DNA of 64,000 nt, from the NCBI GenBank assembly GCA_016234555.1, contig JACRBJ010000006.1, positions 99,828-163,827 on the forward strand. Direction: 5' to 3'. The notes beneath the pieces are model-generated. The model was not told the DNA's origin. It saw nothing but the letters and a program-made list of their open reading frames with translations, and searched no databases. The DNA is from Chloroflexota bacterium. GTDB taxonomy: Bacteria; Chloroflexota; Anaerolineae; Anaerolineales; Villigracilaceae. The position numbers were made by a program, and so were the translations under genes. Below, one piece after another: positions 15,767-23,973 of this stretch. Position 1 is the first letter of the stretch. The number at the start of each line of letters is the position of its first letter.

Positions 15767-15835
15767 ATCATACGATAAACACTCCCCAGCCGCATCCATC
15801 GCCTGGGGAGTGTTGAACTCCGCCACTTGGGGGAG
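15767..15835 (-). promoter_or_regulatory. stress-cluster promoter element, copy 8
   Basis: Minus-strand dyad with arms ACACTCCCCAGGC and GGCTGGGGAGTGT, then 7 nt and TATGAT (15767-15772). It is one of the best-preserved copies and stands directly upstream of the DUF3597 gene. Confidence 0.65.
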
Positions 15836-15888
15836 ATGCTGAAGGCGGGTTCTTCAAAAGCTAAACTCAGATTAGACAAACAAAACCA

Positions 15889-16785
15889 TTATTTTGTTGT
15901 TGGACAGCCACCCGCTGGCGCTGGGATGATATCGCCCTCATGCTGATTGTGACCACTCAACCCATCCACACCTATCGTGATCTCGTTATAGGGATTTTTC
16001 TTGCTGCCTGTGGCATGGCAGATCGTAATCTTGTCGTTGCCGCTCACTACCGGGTCGGCAGTCGGACAACCGCCCTCAGTTGATGGGAAGACATCGCCTT
16101 CATGTACGCCGTGACCATCCAAACCATCAACGCTTACCGTGAACTCTTCATACGGGGTTGCGGCATCACCGGTGGCATGGCAGATCGCGATCATACCCTC
16201 GCTGATTACCGCCAAGGTTGCCGGGCAACCGCTTACCGGTACCGGGCTGAAGTCGTTGGGATGCTCAAGATGTTCACTCAATTCAGCGCTGGTAACGGTG
16301 AGTTCTTCATACGGAATTGCCGTGTCGCCAGTGGCATGGCAGACGGTGGACGAGTCCTGCGGAGTACTCACCACCAGGCTTGCAGGACAACCGCCCTCAG
16401 GTACTGGGATGATATCGCCATCATGTTTGTCGTGACCCTCCAGTCCGTTAACGCTTACTGTGATCTCGCTATAAGGATTGGTTTCGCTGCCAGTCACATG
16501 GCAGATCGTGATCTTGCCACCGCTGTCTGCTGCCGGGCTTGCGGGGCAACCATCCACCGGCACCGGAAAGATATCGTTGGGGTGCGCAAGGTGCTCATTC
16601 AATTCAGCGTTGGTGACTGTGATTTCTTCATACGGGTTCGACGGGTCGTCGGTGGCATGGCAGATATTCGTCGAAGTGGGGGTGTCCAAAACGCTGCCCA
16701 CGGTGGCGCAAGCCGTCAGCAGGATAAGCGCGAGAATCTGGGTAACCACTATCAACTTGAACGTCATTTTTCCAGGATCATTCAT
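15889..16785 (-). CDS. lipoprotein with five CHATG-type repeats
   Basis: A 298-residue predicted lipoprotein (signal peptide ending LLTACA). The rest is five tandem repeats of about 50 residues. Each begins ICHATG or a close variant, continues with NPYxEITV, and ends in GGCP or DGCP, so every repeat has one Cys at each end. Two repeat types occur: one with AELxEHLxHPND, one with GLxGHxxHxGD. The order is A, B, A, B, B. The conserved His and Cys suggest metal binding or internal disulfides. It would face outward. Strong ribosome site (AAAGGAG). Promoter-like element copy 9 lies upstream. Confidence 0.8.
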   Translation of the reverse strand: MNDPGKMTFKLIVVTQILALILLTACATVGSVLDTPTSTNICHATDDPSNPYEEITVTNAELNEHLAHPNDIFPVPVDGCPASPAADSGGKITICHVTGSETNPYSEITVSVNGLEGHDKHDGDIIPVPEGGCPASLVVSTPQDSSTVCHATGDTAIPYEELTVTSAELSEHLEHPNDFSPVPVSGCPATLAVISEGMIAICHATGDAATPYEEFTVSVDGLDGHGVHEGDVFPSTEGGCPTADPVVSGNDKITICHATGSKKNPYNEITIGVDGLSGHNQHEGDIIPAPAGGCPTTK

Positions 16786-16856
16786 TTGGTACTCCTTTGT
16801 AGATGAACTGGGAATAAGGAAGGTCGGTCTTCACTTCTGCATATTGACCTTTACTC

Positions 16857-16898
16857 ATCATACAACGAAACTTCCCAAATCGCATCCATCGGCTGGGA
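16857..16898 (-). promoter_or_regulatory. stress-cluster promoter element, copy 9 (short)
   Basis: Minus-strand dyad with shortened arms (TTCCCAGCCGAT and ATTTGGGAA), 7-8 nt and TATGAT (16857-16862). The upstream CGCCACTTGGGGGAG block found in all other copies is missing. It lies between the response-regulator stop and the five-repeat lipoprotein gene. Confidence 0.55.
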
Positions 16899-16905
16899 AA
16901 AAAAC

Positions 16906-17550
16906 TCAGGCGATGTGGTTTCGCAGTGCAAGCGTCACCGCCTCTGTGCGGCTGGCGACGCCCAATTTGGACAGGATGTTGCTGACATGGGATTTGATCG
17001 TGGATGGGCTGACGGTCAGCCTGCCGGCAATCTGTGTGTTATTCAGCCCTTCGATCATCAAAGCCAGGACTTCACGCTCGCGCTCCGTCAGGTCAAGCCC
17101 GGGCGCTGGCGGTTGATTGGCGGTCTCAACCAAAGTTTGAGCAGCCTCCGGAGAGAGAGTGGCGCGCCCGGAGTAGGCAGCGCGAATGGCACGGGCAAGT
17201 TCATCCGCAGAGACATCCTTGAGCAGATACCCAATCGCTCCCGCCTCCAAAGCATTCTTGATCAGTTCTCCCTCTTTGAAGCTGGTCAGCACAATCACCT
17301 TTACCTGCGGAAACTGCTGGCGGATGATGCGTGTTGCGGTTGCCCCGTCCATGTCCGGCATAACCATATCCATCAGAATCACATCCGGCTGAACTTCACC
17401 ACAGAGTTTAATGGCGTCTGAGCCATTTTCTGCTTCGCCCACCAGTTGTAAATCAGAAAAGACTTTCAGAATGGTTGTCAGTCCTTTACGTACCATCGTA
17501 TGGTCATCAACAATCATGACTCGAATGGGTTTGATTGGGGATGTTTTCAT
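16906..17550 (-). CDS. NarL/FixJ-family response regulator
   Basis: A 214-residue transcription factor. Receiver domain residues about 9-125: acidic pair VDDH, phospho-acceptor Asp in VILMDMVMPDMDG, Thr in VLTSF and Lys in LLKDVS. LuxR-type helix-turn-helix residues about 150-210: LTEREREVLALMIEGLNNTQIAGRL and STIKSHVSNILSKLGV. The start at 17550 overlaps the upstream kinase stop as ATGA and has AAAGGA, so the two are co-translated partners. As this pair sits next to the promoter-element cluster, it is a candidate regulator of it, but nothing in the sequence proves that. Confidence 0.93.
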   Translation of the reverse strand: MKTSPIKPIRVMIVDDHTMVRKGLTTILKVFSDLQLVGEAENGSDAIKLCGEVQPDVILMDMVMPDMDGATATRIIRQQFPQVKVIVLTSFKEGELIKNALEAGAIGYLLKDVSADELARAIRAAYSGRATLSPEAAQTLVETANQPPAPGLDLTEREREVLALMIEGLNNTQIAGRLTVSPSTIKSHVSNILSKLGVASRTEAVTLALRNHIA

Positions 17551-19112
17551 AAGGTTTCCTTTTTTTCTGTTTCCACCCAACGCAGGGTGAGTTCAGTTCC
17601 ATGACCGGGTTGGCTCGTGATGGAAAATTGCACCCCCACCGCTTCGGCGCGCTCGCGCATCATGCTCAAACCATAGTGACCGGAGGCGGCAGGTTGTTCG
17701 GGATCAAACCCCTTTCCGTCGTCGCGGATGCTCAACTCAATGGCGGCATCTTCGTGCTTTAGATCTATTTCCACCAGACTAGCTTTGGCGTGTTTGGCGA
17801 TATTATTCAACGCTTCCTGGCATATGCGGTAGATTGCCACCTGCACTTCCGCCGACAGTACGCCCTGACCAACCATCGTCAAACTGGCTGGGATATTTGT
17901 GCGTCCGGTGAATGAATTTCCCAACAGGCGCAGCAGGTCGCCCAATTCGGCATCGGTCAGGGTCGAGGGACGAAGCTCAGCCAGCAGGGCGCGCATTTCC
18001 GCCATCGCGCCGCGCGTCAGACGGCGCAGGTCTTCAAGCGATTGTCGCGCCAGTTCCTGATCCTGGTCCCACAGGCGCGGCAGGACCTCGGCAATCAGAC
18101 CGGCGGAAAAGAGACTTTGGTTGACAGCATCATGCAGGTTGCGCGCCAGGCGTTGCCGTTCCTCCAGCACCGCGAGTTCCTGCGCATGCCCATATAGTTC
18201 CGCGTTGATCATGGTGATCGCCGCCTGATTTGCAACGCTCAGAGCCAGGTCAGCATGATGAGACGTGAAATAATTCCGCTTCGCGTGCGCCACCCCCATG
18301 CCGCCGATGATGCGGCTTTTCACTGCCAGCGGCACCCACATCCAGGACAGCATCCCTTCGAGCAGAATAGAAGCCCCGTCGTCCAAAAGCGAACGCAGGA
18401 ATTCCGCCTGCGGGTCGTCGCTCCAAATATCCGCGATACGAATGGGGCGATGTTTGTTGAATAGTGTGACCAGGATTTCAGGAGTATCCAAATGAATACT
18501 GATGGACGCTGATTGCTCAAGTTGCCCCGTTCCGCGCATGGCAAGGGTAATCAGGTTTGGGTCTTCAAATGAAAATAACCCGGCGTGGTCGTACTCGATG
18601 ATCTCGCGCAACTGGTCGAGGATCAAACCCGGCTGGAGTTCCAGTGTGGATGCCAGCGTATGGGAGATGGCAAGCAGGGCTGCCTGTTCACGCATCCGGG
18701 CGTCCACCTGCGTGCTTAGAATTTTTTCTGTCTGGATGCGCCGACTGACATCGCGCATGACGCTCAACAAGCATGGTCGTCCCCGATAGTTGATTGCCGA
18801 CCTGCGGACTTCCACGTGAAATGGGGAACCATTTTTGTGCGTATGGATGACAAGCGCTTCGAACACCTCACCTGGTTCAACTGTCCGCACGTGCTCCTGG
18901 AACAGGATGTGGCTTGCAGGGAGCATGAAGACCGCTGGATTCAGTCCTATGAATTCCTGGCGGGTATAACCGTGCATGTCACATGCAGCGGGGTTGGCTT
19001 CCACCACCATATCCATCTCCAGGTCGTAGACAATCAACCCATCGCTTGCGGCTTCAAAGATGTTCCGATACTCCTCTTCGGAAGTTGATTGTCTGTCTGG
19101 AATTTGACTCAT
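17547..19112 (-). CDS. PAS-GAF sensor histidine kinase, NarX-like
   Basis: A 521-residue cytoplasmic sensor kinase. PAS domain about 12-130 (FEAASDGLIVYDLEMDMVVEAN), GAF domain about 150-310, HisKA_3 dimerisation domain with the phospho-His in ERQRLARNLHDAVNQSLFSAG (His about 335), then a HATPase_c domain with DDGKGFDPE and GLSMMRERAEAVG. There is no membrane segment, so it senses an internal signal; ligand or cofactor is unknown. It phosphorylates the regulator encoded directly downstream. About 280 bases upstream (19113-19392) show nothing I can identify beyond likely promoter sequence. Confidence 0.93.
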   Translation of the reverse strand: MSQIPDRQSTSEEEYRNIFEAASDGLIVYDLEMDMVVEANPAACDMHGYTRQEFIGLNPAVFMLPASHILFQEHVRTVEPGEVFEALVIHTHKNGSPFHVEVRRSAINYRGRPCLLSVMRDVSRRIQTEKILSTQVDARMREQAALLAISHTLASTLELQPGLILDQLREIIEYDHAGLFSFEDPNLITLAMRGTGQLEQSASISIHLDTPEILVTLFNKHRPIRIADIWSDDPQAEFLRSLLDDGASILLEGMLSWMWVPLAVKSRIIGGMGVAHAKRNYFTSHHADLALSVANQAAITMINAELYGHAQELAVLEERQRLARNLHDAVNQSLFSAGLIAEVLPRLWDQDQELARQSLEDLRRLTRGAMAEMRALLAELRPSTLTDAELGDLLRLLGNSFTGRTNIPASLTMVGQGVLSAEVQVAIYRICQEALNNIAKHAKASLVEIDLKHEDAAIELSIRDDGKGFDPEQPAASGHYGLSMMRERAEAVGVQFSITSQPGHGTELTLRWVETEKKETL

Positions 19113-19392
19113 AAAATTACCTTCACGTTACTCAACATCATGTTTATTTCTTCTGGCCTTCATTTTCTTCGAAACCTGACTGATTCTGCTCTGCGAAAAT
19201 ACTTCCTTTCGAATGATCTGCCAGCAAGAATTCATTTCCTTACATCCATTCTACTGCAATAATCTCCCAGCAGCTCATGAAAATATTGGAACGTGGAATG
19301 CCGAATGTACAGGGAACTTAATTGGAATTCGCCGCCCAGTTTACCGACCAGGTTCAACCCACTCAGTCTCTCATTCCCGCTGGTCACAAAAA

Positions 19393-20553
19393 CTAAAGCA
19401 GGTAGGTCACATCAAACCCGGCTGCACGGTGAATGTTTTTCTGCATCGCGCTTGCAGGCATGATTTTTACAAGGAAATTTCGCAGGGCACACAAAAACGG
19501 ATTGCGGACCTGGCCACCTCTTCCAATTGTCCATGAGGTGTTCGTGATCCATGCGGTGCGCTCATGACGTTGACTCTCATACCGCCTCAACGCGGACTTT
19601 ATGTCTGATTCCTCTTTCAGGGAGCGAGTCAACACGTAGGCGGATTCAATTGCCATGCACGCGCCTTGTCCCATGTTGGGAGTCGTCGGGTGGGCAGCAT
19701 CGCCGAGCAGAGTCACCTGTCCCGTGGACCAGGGAGCGAAAGGCTGGATGTCGTGAATGTCATTTTGCAGGATCAGGTCTGCGGGAGTCGAATCCAGCAG
19801 GTGGCGAATCGGGTCGTGCCAATCCTTGAACAGACTCAACAACTTTGCCTTTCGCTGTTCGCCCGTGGATTTCTCCCCCGCGGGTTGGTTGGATGTTGCA
19901 AACCAGTAAATGCGGCTTTTATCCACGCGGACGATGCCAAAGCGTGCGCCCACACCCCAAGACTCGGAGGTGAGTCCCAAAGCAGCTTCATTCTCTGTCT
20001 CGACCACGCCGCGCCATGCGGTGTAACCAGAATAGCGCAGTTGAATTTCCGGGAACATCTGCCCGCGTACCGCGGAATGGACTCCATCCGCGCCGATGAG
20101 TAGATTCGCTGTGTCAGATTTACCGTTATCGAAATACGCGGTCACGCCTTTCCCGTCCTGCTCGAATTTTACAAAGCCAACTCCAAGGTTTAATGTATTT
20201 GGCTTCAACGCGTTAATGAGGATCTCATGAAGGGCTGCGCGGTGAATGGCAATCACAGGCTCGCCGTATTGAGTTTCCATTTCTCCCATGCGTGCGTTGT
20301 GGAGCATGTCACCATTGGAAGCGCGGATTTGTGAGCGGTTCACTTTCGAACCGGCGCGGATGACTGCATCCGCCACGCCCAATTCGCGCAGGACTTTGAG
20401 CGCATTCGACCATAAAGTCAGACCTGCTCCTACTTCGCCAAGTTTTCTTACTTTTTCATACACAGTCACTTCAAAGCCGTTTTTTTGCAAGGCGATCGCG
20501 GTGCATAATCCACCGATCCCGCCGCCGATGATAATGATTTTCTTTGCGTTCAT
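19393..20553 (-). CDS. FAD-dependent monooxygenase
   Basis: A 386-residue flavoprotein of the aromatic hydroxylase (FAD_binding_3) family. The dinucleotide site IIIGGGIGGLCTAIALQKNG (about 6-25) is intact, as are the DG motif (IGADGVHSAVR) and the GD motif (LLGDAAHPTTPNMGQGACMAIE), so FAD and NAD(P)H binding is expected. Likely role: hydroxylation of a small aromatic or related substrate; the substrate is not evident. The start at 20553 is chosen for GGAG 7 nt upstream; longer frames are not supported. It follows the ECF sigma gene by 35 nt. Confidence 0.88.
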   Translation of the reverse strand: MNAKKIIIIGGGIGGLCTAIALQKNGFEVTVYEKVRKLGEVGAGLTLWSNALKVLRELGVADAVIRAGSKVNRSQIRASNGDMLHNARMGEMETQYGEPVIAIHRAALHEILINALKPNTLNLGVGFVKFEQDGKGVTAYFDNGKSDTANLLIGADGVHSAVRGQMFPEIQLRYSGYTAWRGVVETENEAALGLTSESWGVGARFGIVRVDKSRIYWFATSNQPAGEKSTGEQRKAKLLSLFKDWHDPIRHLLDSTPADLILQNDIHDIQPFAPWSTGQVTLLGDAAHPTTPNMGQGACMAIESAYVLTRSLKEESDIKSALRRYESQRHERTAWITNTSWTIGRGGQVRNPFLCALRNFLVKIMPASAMQKNIHRAAGFDVTYLL

Positions 20554-20588
20554 TTGATGCTCCATAATTAAGCCAGGTGGTTTATCGT

Positions 20589-21218
20589 CTACACTGCAAT
20601 TGCGCACGCCGCCTTCGGTAAAAAAACATTGTCGTCGCTCTTTATTTTGTTTTGCATACAAAGACGGGCGCGAGACAACCGGCTTTTTACTGTTCCAATG
20701 GGAATGTTCAATATCTGCGTTGCTTCGGAATAATCAAGTTCGTACAAGTCAATAAGGGTGAGTATGCTCCTGTAGTTGACCGGTAATTCGTCCAAAGCTT
20801 GCAACAGGCGTTCCGCAGTTTGCTTCCTGTCGAAAATGGTTTCAACACCTGCTTCGGGGTCGGCAACCCAGCTTATGGATTCAAGCTCCTCGCCGTAATC
20901 ATCCACTGGAAACAAGGGCTGGGTGGGATGTTTCCTGAAGTTGCGCAACAGGTCGTAGGATGTATTTGTTACGATTCGCATAAGCCAGGCGCGAAAGCTG
21001 CCTCCATGAAATTGAACGAGGTTTTGATAAACCTTGAGGAAACTTTCCTGAGTGATGTCAGCCGCTGTATCGGGGTCGCCCACCAACGCATATGCGTGAC
21101 CATATGCCATGTTCTGATATTTCACCACCAGCTGGTTGAACGCATCCAGATTGCCTTTCACAGCATCTGCAATCAGAGTTGCATCGTTGCCTGGATCAGA
21201 TTGATTTAATAATTTCAT
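20589..21218 (-). CDS. ECF-type RNA polymerase sigma factor
   Basis: A 209-residue sigma-70 of the ECF class. Region 2 about residues 25-95 (YGHAYALVGDPDTAADITQESFLKVYQNL) and region 4 about 135-190 (LPVNYRSILTLIDLYELDYSEATQILNIPIGTVKSRLSRAR) are both present. It directs polymerase to a specific promoter set. No adjacent anti-sigma gene of the usual zinc-finger type is seen; the membrane proteins at 21255 and 21767 could play such a role, but they lack a recognisable anti-sigma domain. It probably forms an operon with the monooxygenase downstream. Confidence 0.92.
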   Translation of the reverse strand: MKLLNQSDPGNDATLIADAVKGNLDAFNQLVVKYQNMAYGHAYALVGDPDTAADITQESFLKVYQNLVQFHGGSFRAWLMRIVTNTSYDLLRNFRKHPTQPLFPVDDYGEELESISWVADPEAGVETIFDRKQTAERLLQALDELPVNYRSILTLIDLYELDYSEATQILNIPIGTVKSRLSRARLCMQNKIKSDDNVFLPKAACAIAV

Positions 21219-21254
21219 ATCATCCTCGCTGACGGATTCAATTCAACTGATAAA

Positions 21255-21770
21255 TTAGAGCGCGATTTCCACGCCCAGTGCAATGGCTGTGACGATCACA
21301 CTGAGGATTAAAGTGAAAACGGTCCCGTTCAAAAACTTGTGGAAGTGGAAACCGTAATTGCTATATCCAGCCATGCCTTCGGTGCCAGGCAGGATCATGA
21401 AGCGCGGTTTCAGGGTCATCAACAGAAACCAGTCGAGAAGCACGAGGTCGATCAGATTCCATACCTGAAAGATCGTCGTCGTGACAATAAATGTGTTCAC
21501 GAAAGTCAATTCACCGGTCAGGTTTCGGAGTTGACCGAGTCCCAGTACGACGATCAGCCCAAGGGTCGCAAGAAGCGGAAGGCTGGCAAGGTTCGCCTGT
21601 TTGCGAGTCTTTTCACTCATCGGACCAAACTTGGCGCGAATATCAGGTGGATAATCATTGAGGATCATTTCAGCGTTCACGCGCCCAATGATGAGCATGG
21701 CGATACTAAAGACCACGCCGAAGACCGTTCCCCAGAGTAAGCCGAGTTGAATCAGTTGCATGACACTCAT
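21255..21770 (-). CDS. multi-pass membrane protein
   Basis: A 171-residue integral membrane protein with about four helices: residues 7-29, 62-80, 88-113 and 148-170. A charged loop (NDYPPDIRAKFGPMSEKTRKQ) lies between the first two, and a short loop with GYSNYGFHFHKFLNG before the last contains three aromatic or His residues. I do not recognise a family. Its start overlaps the stop of the upstream membrane-protein gene (ATGA), so both are made together. It lies 36 nt upstream of the sigma gene. Confidence 0.7.
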   Translation of the reverse strand: MSVMQLIQLGLLWGTVFGVVFSIAMLIIGRVNAEMILNDYPPDIRAKFGPMSEKTRKQANLASLPLLATLGLIVVLGLGQLRNLTGELTFVNTFIVTTTIFQVWNLIDLVLLDWFLLMTLKPRFMILPGTEGMAGYSNYGFHFHKFLNGTVFTLILSVIVTAIALGVEIAL

Positions 21771-22291
21771 ATCGCTCCTCCGTTTTTGGTCAAGAGTACT
21801 TTCCTGCGGTTGATAAATTTCACGCCGAAATATACTGCCACATCACAGACCAGCATCCCGACCACAGCAGGGACAAACACCGCCCAGCCCGATTCGCCGC
21901 CCGAGGTAACACTCCATGCGATCTTGCCCAGTGCTGCGAGATTGATGACCGCCACTCCCCATCCCCATGAGCGTTTCCAAAACGCCAGCGCGAGAAAATA
22001 GAAAAATGCAGGCACAGTCAGCGAGCCCAAGACTTTTGCGAGAGACCACTCACCGAGGATATAGTCCTTCTCGGCTTGTAGGAACTGCTCCACGGCTGGA
22101 TCAACGGTTGCGGGTGCGGGAAACCAGAACATGCTGGTAAACAGGGCAATCACTGTAATGATGAGTCCCTTCCAACTGTGCTTGTAGGCGAAATAGGTGA
22201 AGGGTAGGATAAACATCGGGCGGATGTACCAACTCAAAACGTTGTGATGACGCGCCCATGCCCATGAAAGAAAATCAGATAAGAATTCCAT
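21767..22291 (-). CDS. multi-pass membrane protein
   Basis: A 174-residue protein, hydrophobic in about five segments, with an N-terminal amphipathic stretch FLSDFLSWAWARHHNVLSWYIRP. The start at 22291 is chosen for GGAG 8 nt upstream; a longer frame to 22531 crosses the cytochrome gene on the same strand in another frame and is unlikely. It is translationally coupled to the 21255-21770 membrane protein. No family recognised. Confidence 0.65.
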   Translation of the reverse strand: MEFLSDFLSWAWARHHNVLSWYIRPMFILPFTYFAYKHSWKGLIITVIALFTSMFWFPAPATVDPAVEQFLQAEKDYILGEWSLAKVLGSLTVPAFFYFLALAFWKRSWGWGVAVINLAALGKIAWSVTSGGESGWAVFVPAVVGMLVCDVAVYFGVKFINRRKVLLTKNGGAI

Positions 22292-22333
22292 TTTTGAATC
22301 TCCTTTTGGTTCATTCGCCTGCCTCCCTTTTTG

Positions 22334-22373
22334 TTTTGGGTTCCCAAAATCATGCGATCTTGGGAACCCAAAA
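22334..22373. other. intergenic hairpin
   Basis: A 14-bp perfect inverted repeat (arm TTTTGGGTTCCCAA) with a 12-base loop between the cytochrome c gene and the following membrane-protein gene. No U-run follows on the minus strand, so it may be an mRNA-processing or stability element. A protein-binding site is also possible. Confidence 0.45.
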
Positions 22374-22418
22374 TGTTTGTTGGCCGGGGTTACCTGCATG
22401 GGATCGAGAATACCTATC

Positions 22419-23378
22419 CTATGGCAAGTCCAACAGGTATAAGTATATTGCCGTGAGTTCCTCGTCATCCAAGCGTCCAATGGATTTCCACGGCATTCTT
22501 TCCGGGTCGATTTCATGACCAGATGGATCAACGCCTGTGCGCAGTAAGGTGATGAATTGTTCCTGTGTCCAATTTTGCACCATTTTCAGGTTTGGACCAA
22601 ACGGAGCCAATTGACCCTCAACGCCACCGTATAAATCTTCTCCATGGCAATCCCTGCAATCCTGATAGCTCAGGATGTATTTGCCGTATTCGACTGTCGG
22701 TCCCTTGGCAGGCGCAACGATTACATCTGTGATTGGCGGTTGTCCTGTTGGCAGCATGCCCGCGCCAAGCATGATGAGCCCCAATGGATTGGGTTGATCC
22801 GGCGGATTCGGGGTTTCGTTTTCCACGGCCGGTTGACTGCGCAGGTAGGCGATCAAGGCTTGTAAATCCTCGTCGCTCATGTTGCGTCCCCTGAAATTCG
22901 ACATGACGAATAGCCAGCGCCCATCGGGGTCAACGCCATTACGCAGGGCGCGAAAAATTTCACCGTCTGACCAATCCTTTAGCGGGCCTGCCGGGGTTAG
23001 ATTCGATGAAACAAAAGCACCAAGGGGTATTGGAAAATCTTTGCCGAGATCAACACCGCCGGTCAACGGTAACTCCTTGTTAAGGGAGTGACAGGAGGTG
23101 CAAAACGAATCGGCAATATGCTTGCCACGCTCGATTTGTTCCAGCGTGCCAGCCACCTTCAAGTCGGGGACAGGCGCGGTGCGCGGGGTGTTGGCTTTGA
23201 TCAAACCAACCACGGCTATTATGCTTAGCAAACCAATGAGCACTGAAAGCAGTCCGCTAAGAATGGAGCCCCCCCATTTCAAAAAGGCATTTTTGGTTTT
23301 CCAGGATTGTCGGGTTAGCCAGCCGAACAAAACCGAAACTGCCATCATAACCAGTAGGAAGAATATATTGGTAAACAT
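22419..23378 (-). CDS. membrane-anchored dihaem cytochrome c
   Basis: A protein of about 319 residues. Two N-terminal hydrophobic helices (residues about 3-20 and 38-62) anchor it. Two cytochrome c domains follow, with haem-binding motifs CTSCH near residue 92 and CRDCH near residue 240. Candidate axial Met residues occur in later segments (VMSNFRGRNMSDEDL, ERMPWKS). This layout matches small electron-transfer cytochromes that feed a terminal or substrate oxidase. The start could be the ATG at 23378 or a TTG 18 nt upstream. It lies upstream of two membrane-protein genes and the ECF sigma gene. Confidence 0.88.
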   Translation of the reverse strand: MFTNIFFLLVMMAVSVLFGWLTRQSWKTKNAFLKWGGSILSGLLSVLIGLLSIIAVVGLIKANTPRTAPVPDLKVAGTLEQIERGKHIADSFCTSCHSLNKELPLTGGVDLGKDFPIPLGAFVSSNLTPAGPLKDWSDGEIFRALRNGVDPDGRWLFVMSNFRGRNMSDEDLQALIAYLRSQPAVENETPNPPDQPNPLGLIMLGAGMLPTGQPPITDVIVAPAKGPTVEYGKYILSYQDCRDCHGEDLYGGVEGQLAPFGPNLKMVQNWTQEQFITLLRTGVDPSGHEIDPERMPWKSIGRLDDEELTAIYLYLLDLP

Positions 23379-23503
23379 TGTTTTACTCTTTTTCAAAGAT
23401 AAAAAATAAGGGCAGTGGTCAAGTTGAAGTAAAAAATGGTGATACTGTCGACTGCCATCACTTCGTTCCAGACCACTACCAGGAAATATAAGATGGATTT
23501 AGG

Positions 23504-23902
23504 TTATTGCACTTCGAAGGTCAGCGACCGATCCAGTGTGCCGTTCAAGTAGACATCCACTTTGTAGGAACCAACGGGCCAGAGATTGTCATTGGACAGA
23601 TCAAAGTGAACCGTATCATCACTGGAAGTGAAATTTGTCTCGTTGAGCAGGTAGTTCGGGTCGACTCCTTCGGCATTGACAGCAATCCATGCAACCTTGA
23701 GTTCGGTATCATCCGGTGCGTTACGCAAATCCACGAATAGATTGATTGTGTCGGACTGTGAAAAAGTGGTGGTGTGATTGCTGCCTTCTGCGTCGGTGGA
23801 AAGCCAGGCATCCCCGATATTTGCGGTGGAAAAGCCACAGGCAAGGATGGAAACTGCAAGGGCAACGAGAGCAAGAACGATTGATAATTTGTTGGTTTTC
23901 AT
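23504..23902 (-). CDS. small lipoprotein with immunoglobulin-like domain
   Basis: A 132-residue predicted lipoprotein: signal peptide ending SILAC, then one beta-sandwich domain of about 100 residues with the segment DTINLFVDLRNAPDDTELKV and the ending VGSYKVDVYLNGTLDRSLTFEV, as in many bacterial Ig-like or CARDB-type surface domains. It is probably anchored on the outer face of the membrane. Role unknown. It lies between the cytochrome gene and the FAD oxidase gene; spacing of 71 nt and 101 nt leaves its operon membership open. Confidence 0.65.
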   Translation of the reverse strand: MKTNKLSIVLALVALAVSILACGFSTANIGDAWLSTDAEGSNHTTTFSQSDTINLFVDLRNAPDDTELKVAWIAVNAEGVDPNYLLNETNFTSSDDTVHFDLSNDNLWPVGSYKVDVYLNGTLDRSLTFEVQ

Positions 23903-23973
23903 GTCATATTCCTTTGGGTAATATATTTATTTTTGATAACTATTCAGGCGGTGTGTTTACACCCGCTTGTTGT

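Noticed and set aside
15731..15826. N-terminal extension of the DUF3597 protein to 15826.
   Set aside because: The added residues are translated from promoter-element copy 8; the family start MSIF at 15730 has its own ribosome site.
3124..16898. The nine dyad repeats as a CRISPR array or tRNA-like elements.
   Set aside because: Copies are hundreds to thousands of bases apart with genes between, spacers are not uniform, and no tRNA cloverleaf or cas gene is present.
3124..16898. The dyad repeats as simple intrinsic terminators of the plus or minus strand.
   Set aside because: No U-run follows the stems on either strand, and the conserved block plus the fixed 7-nt TAnnAT hexamer are not terminator features.
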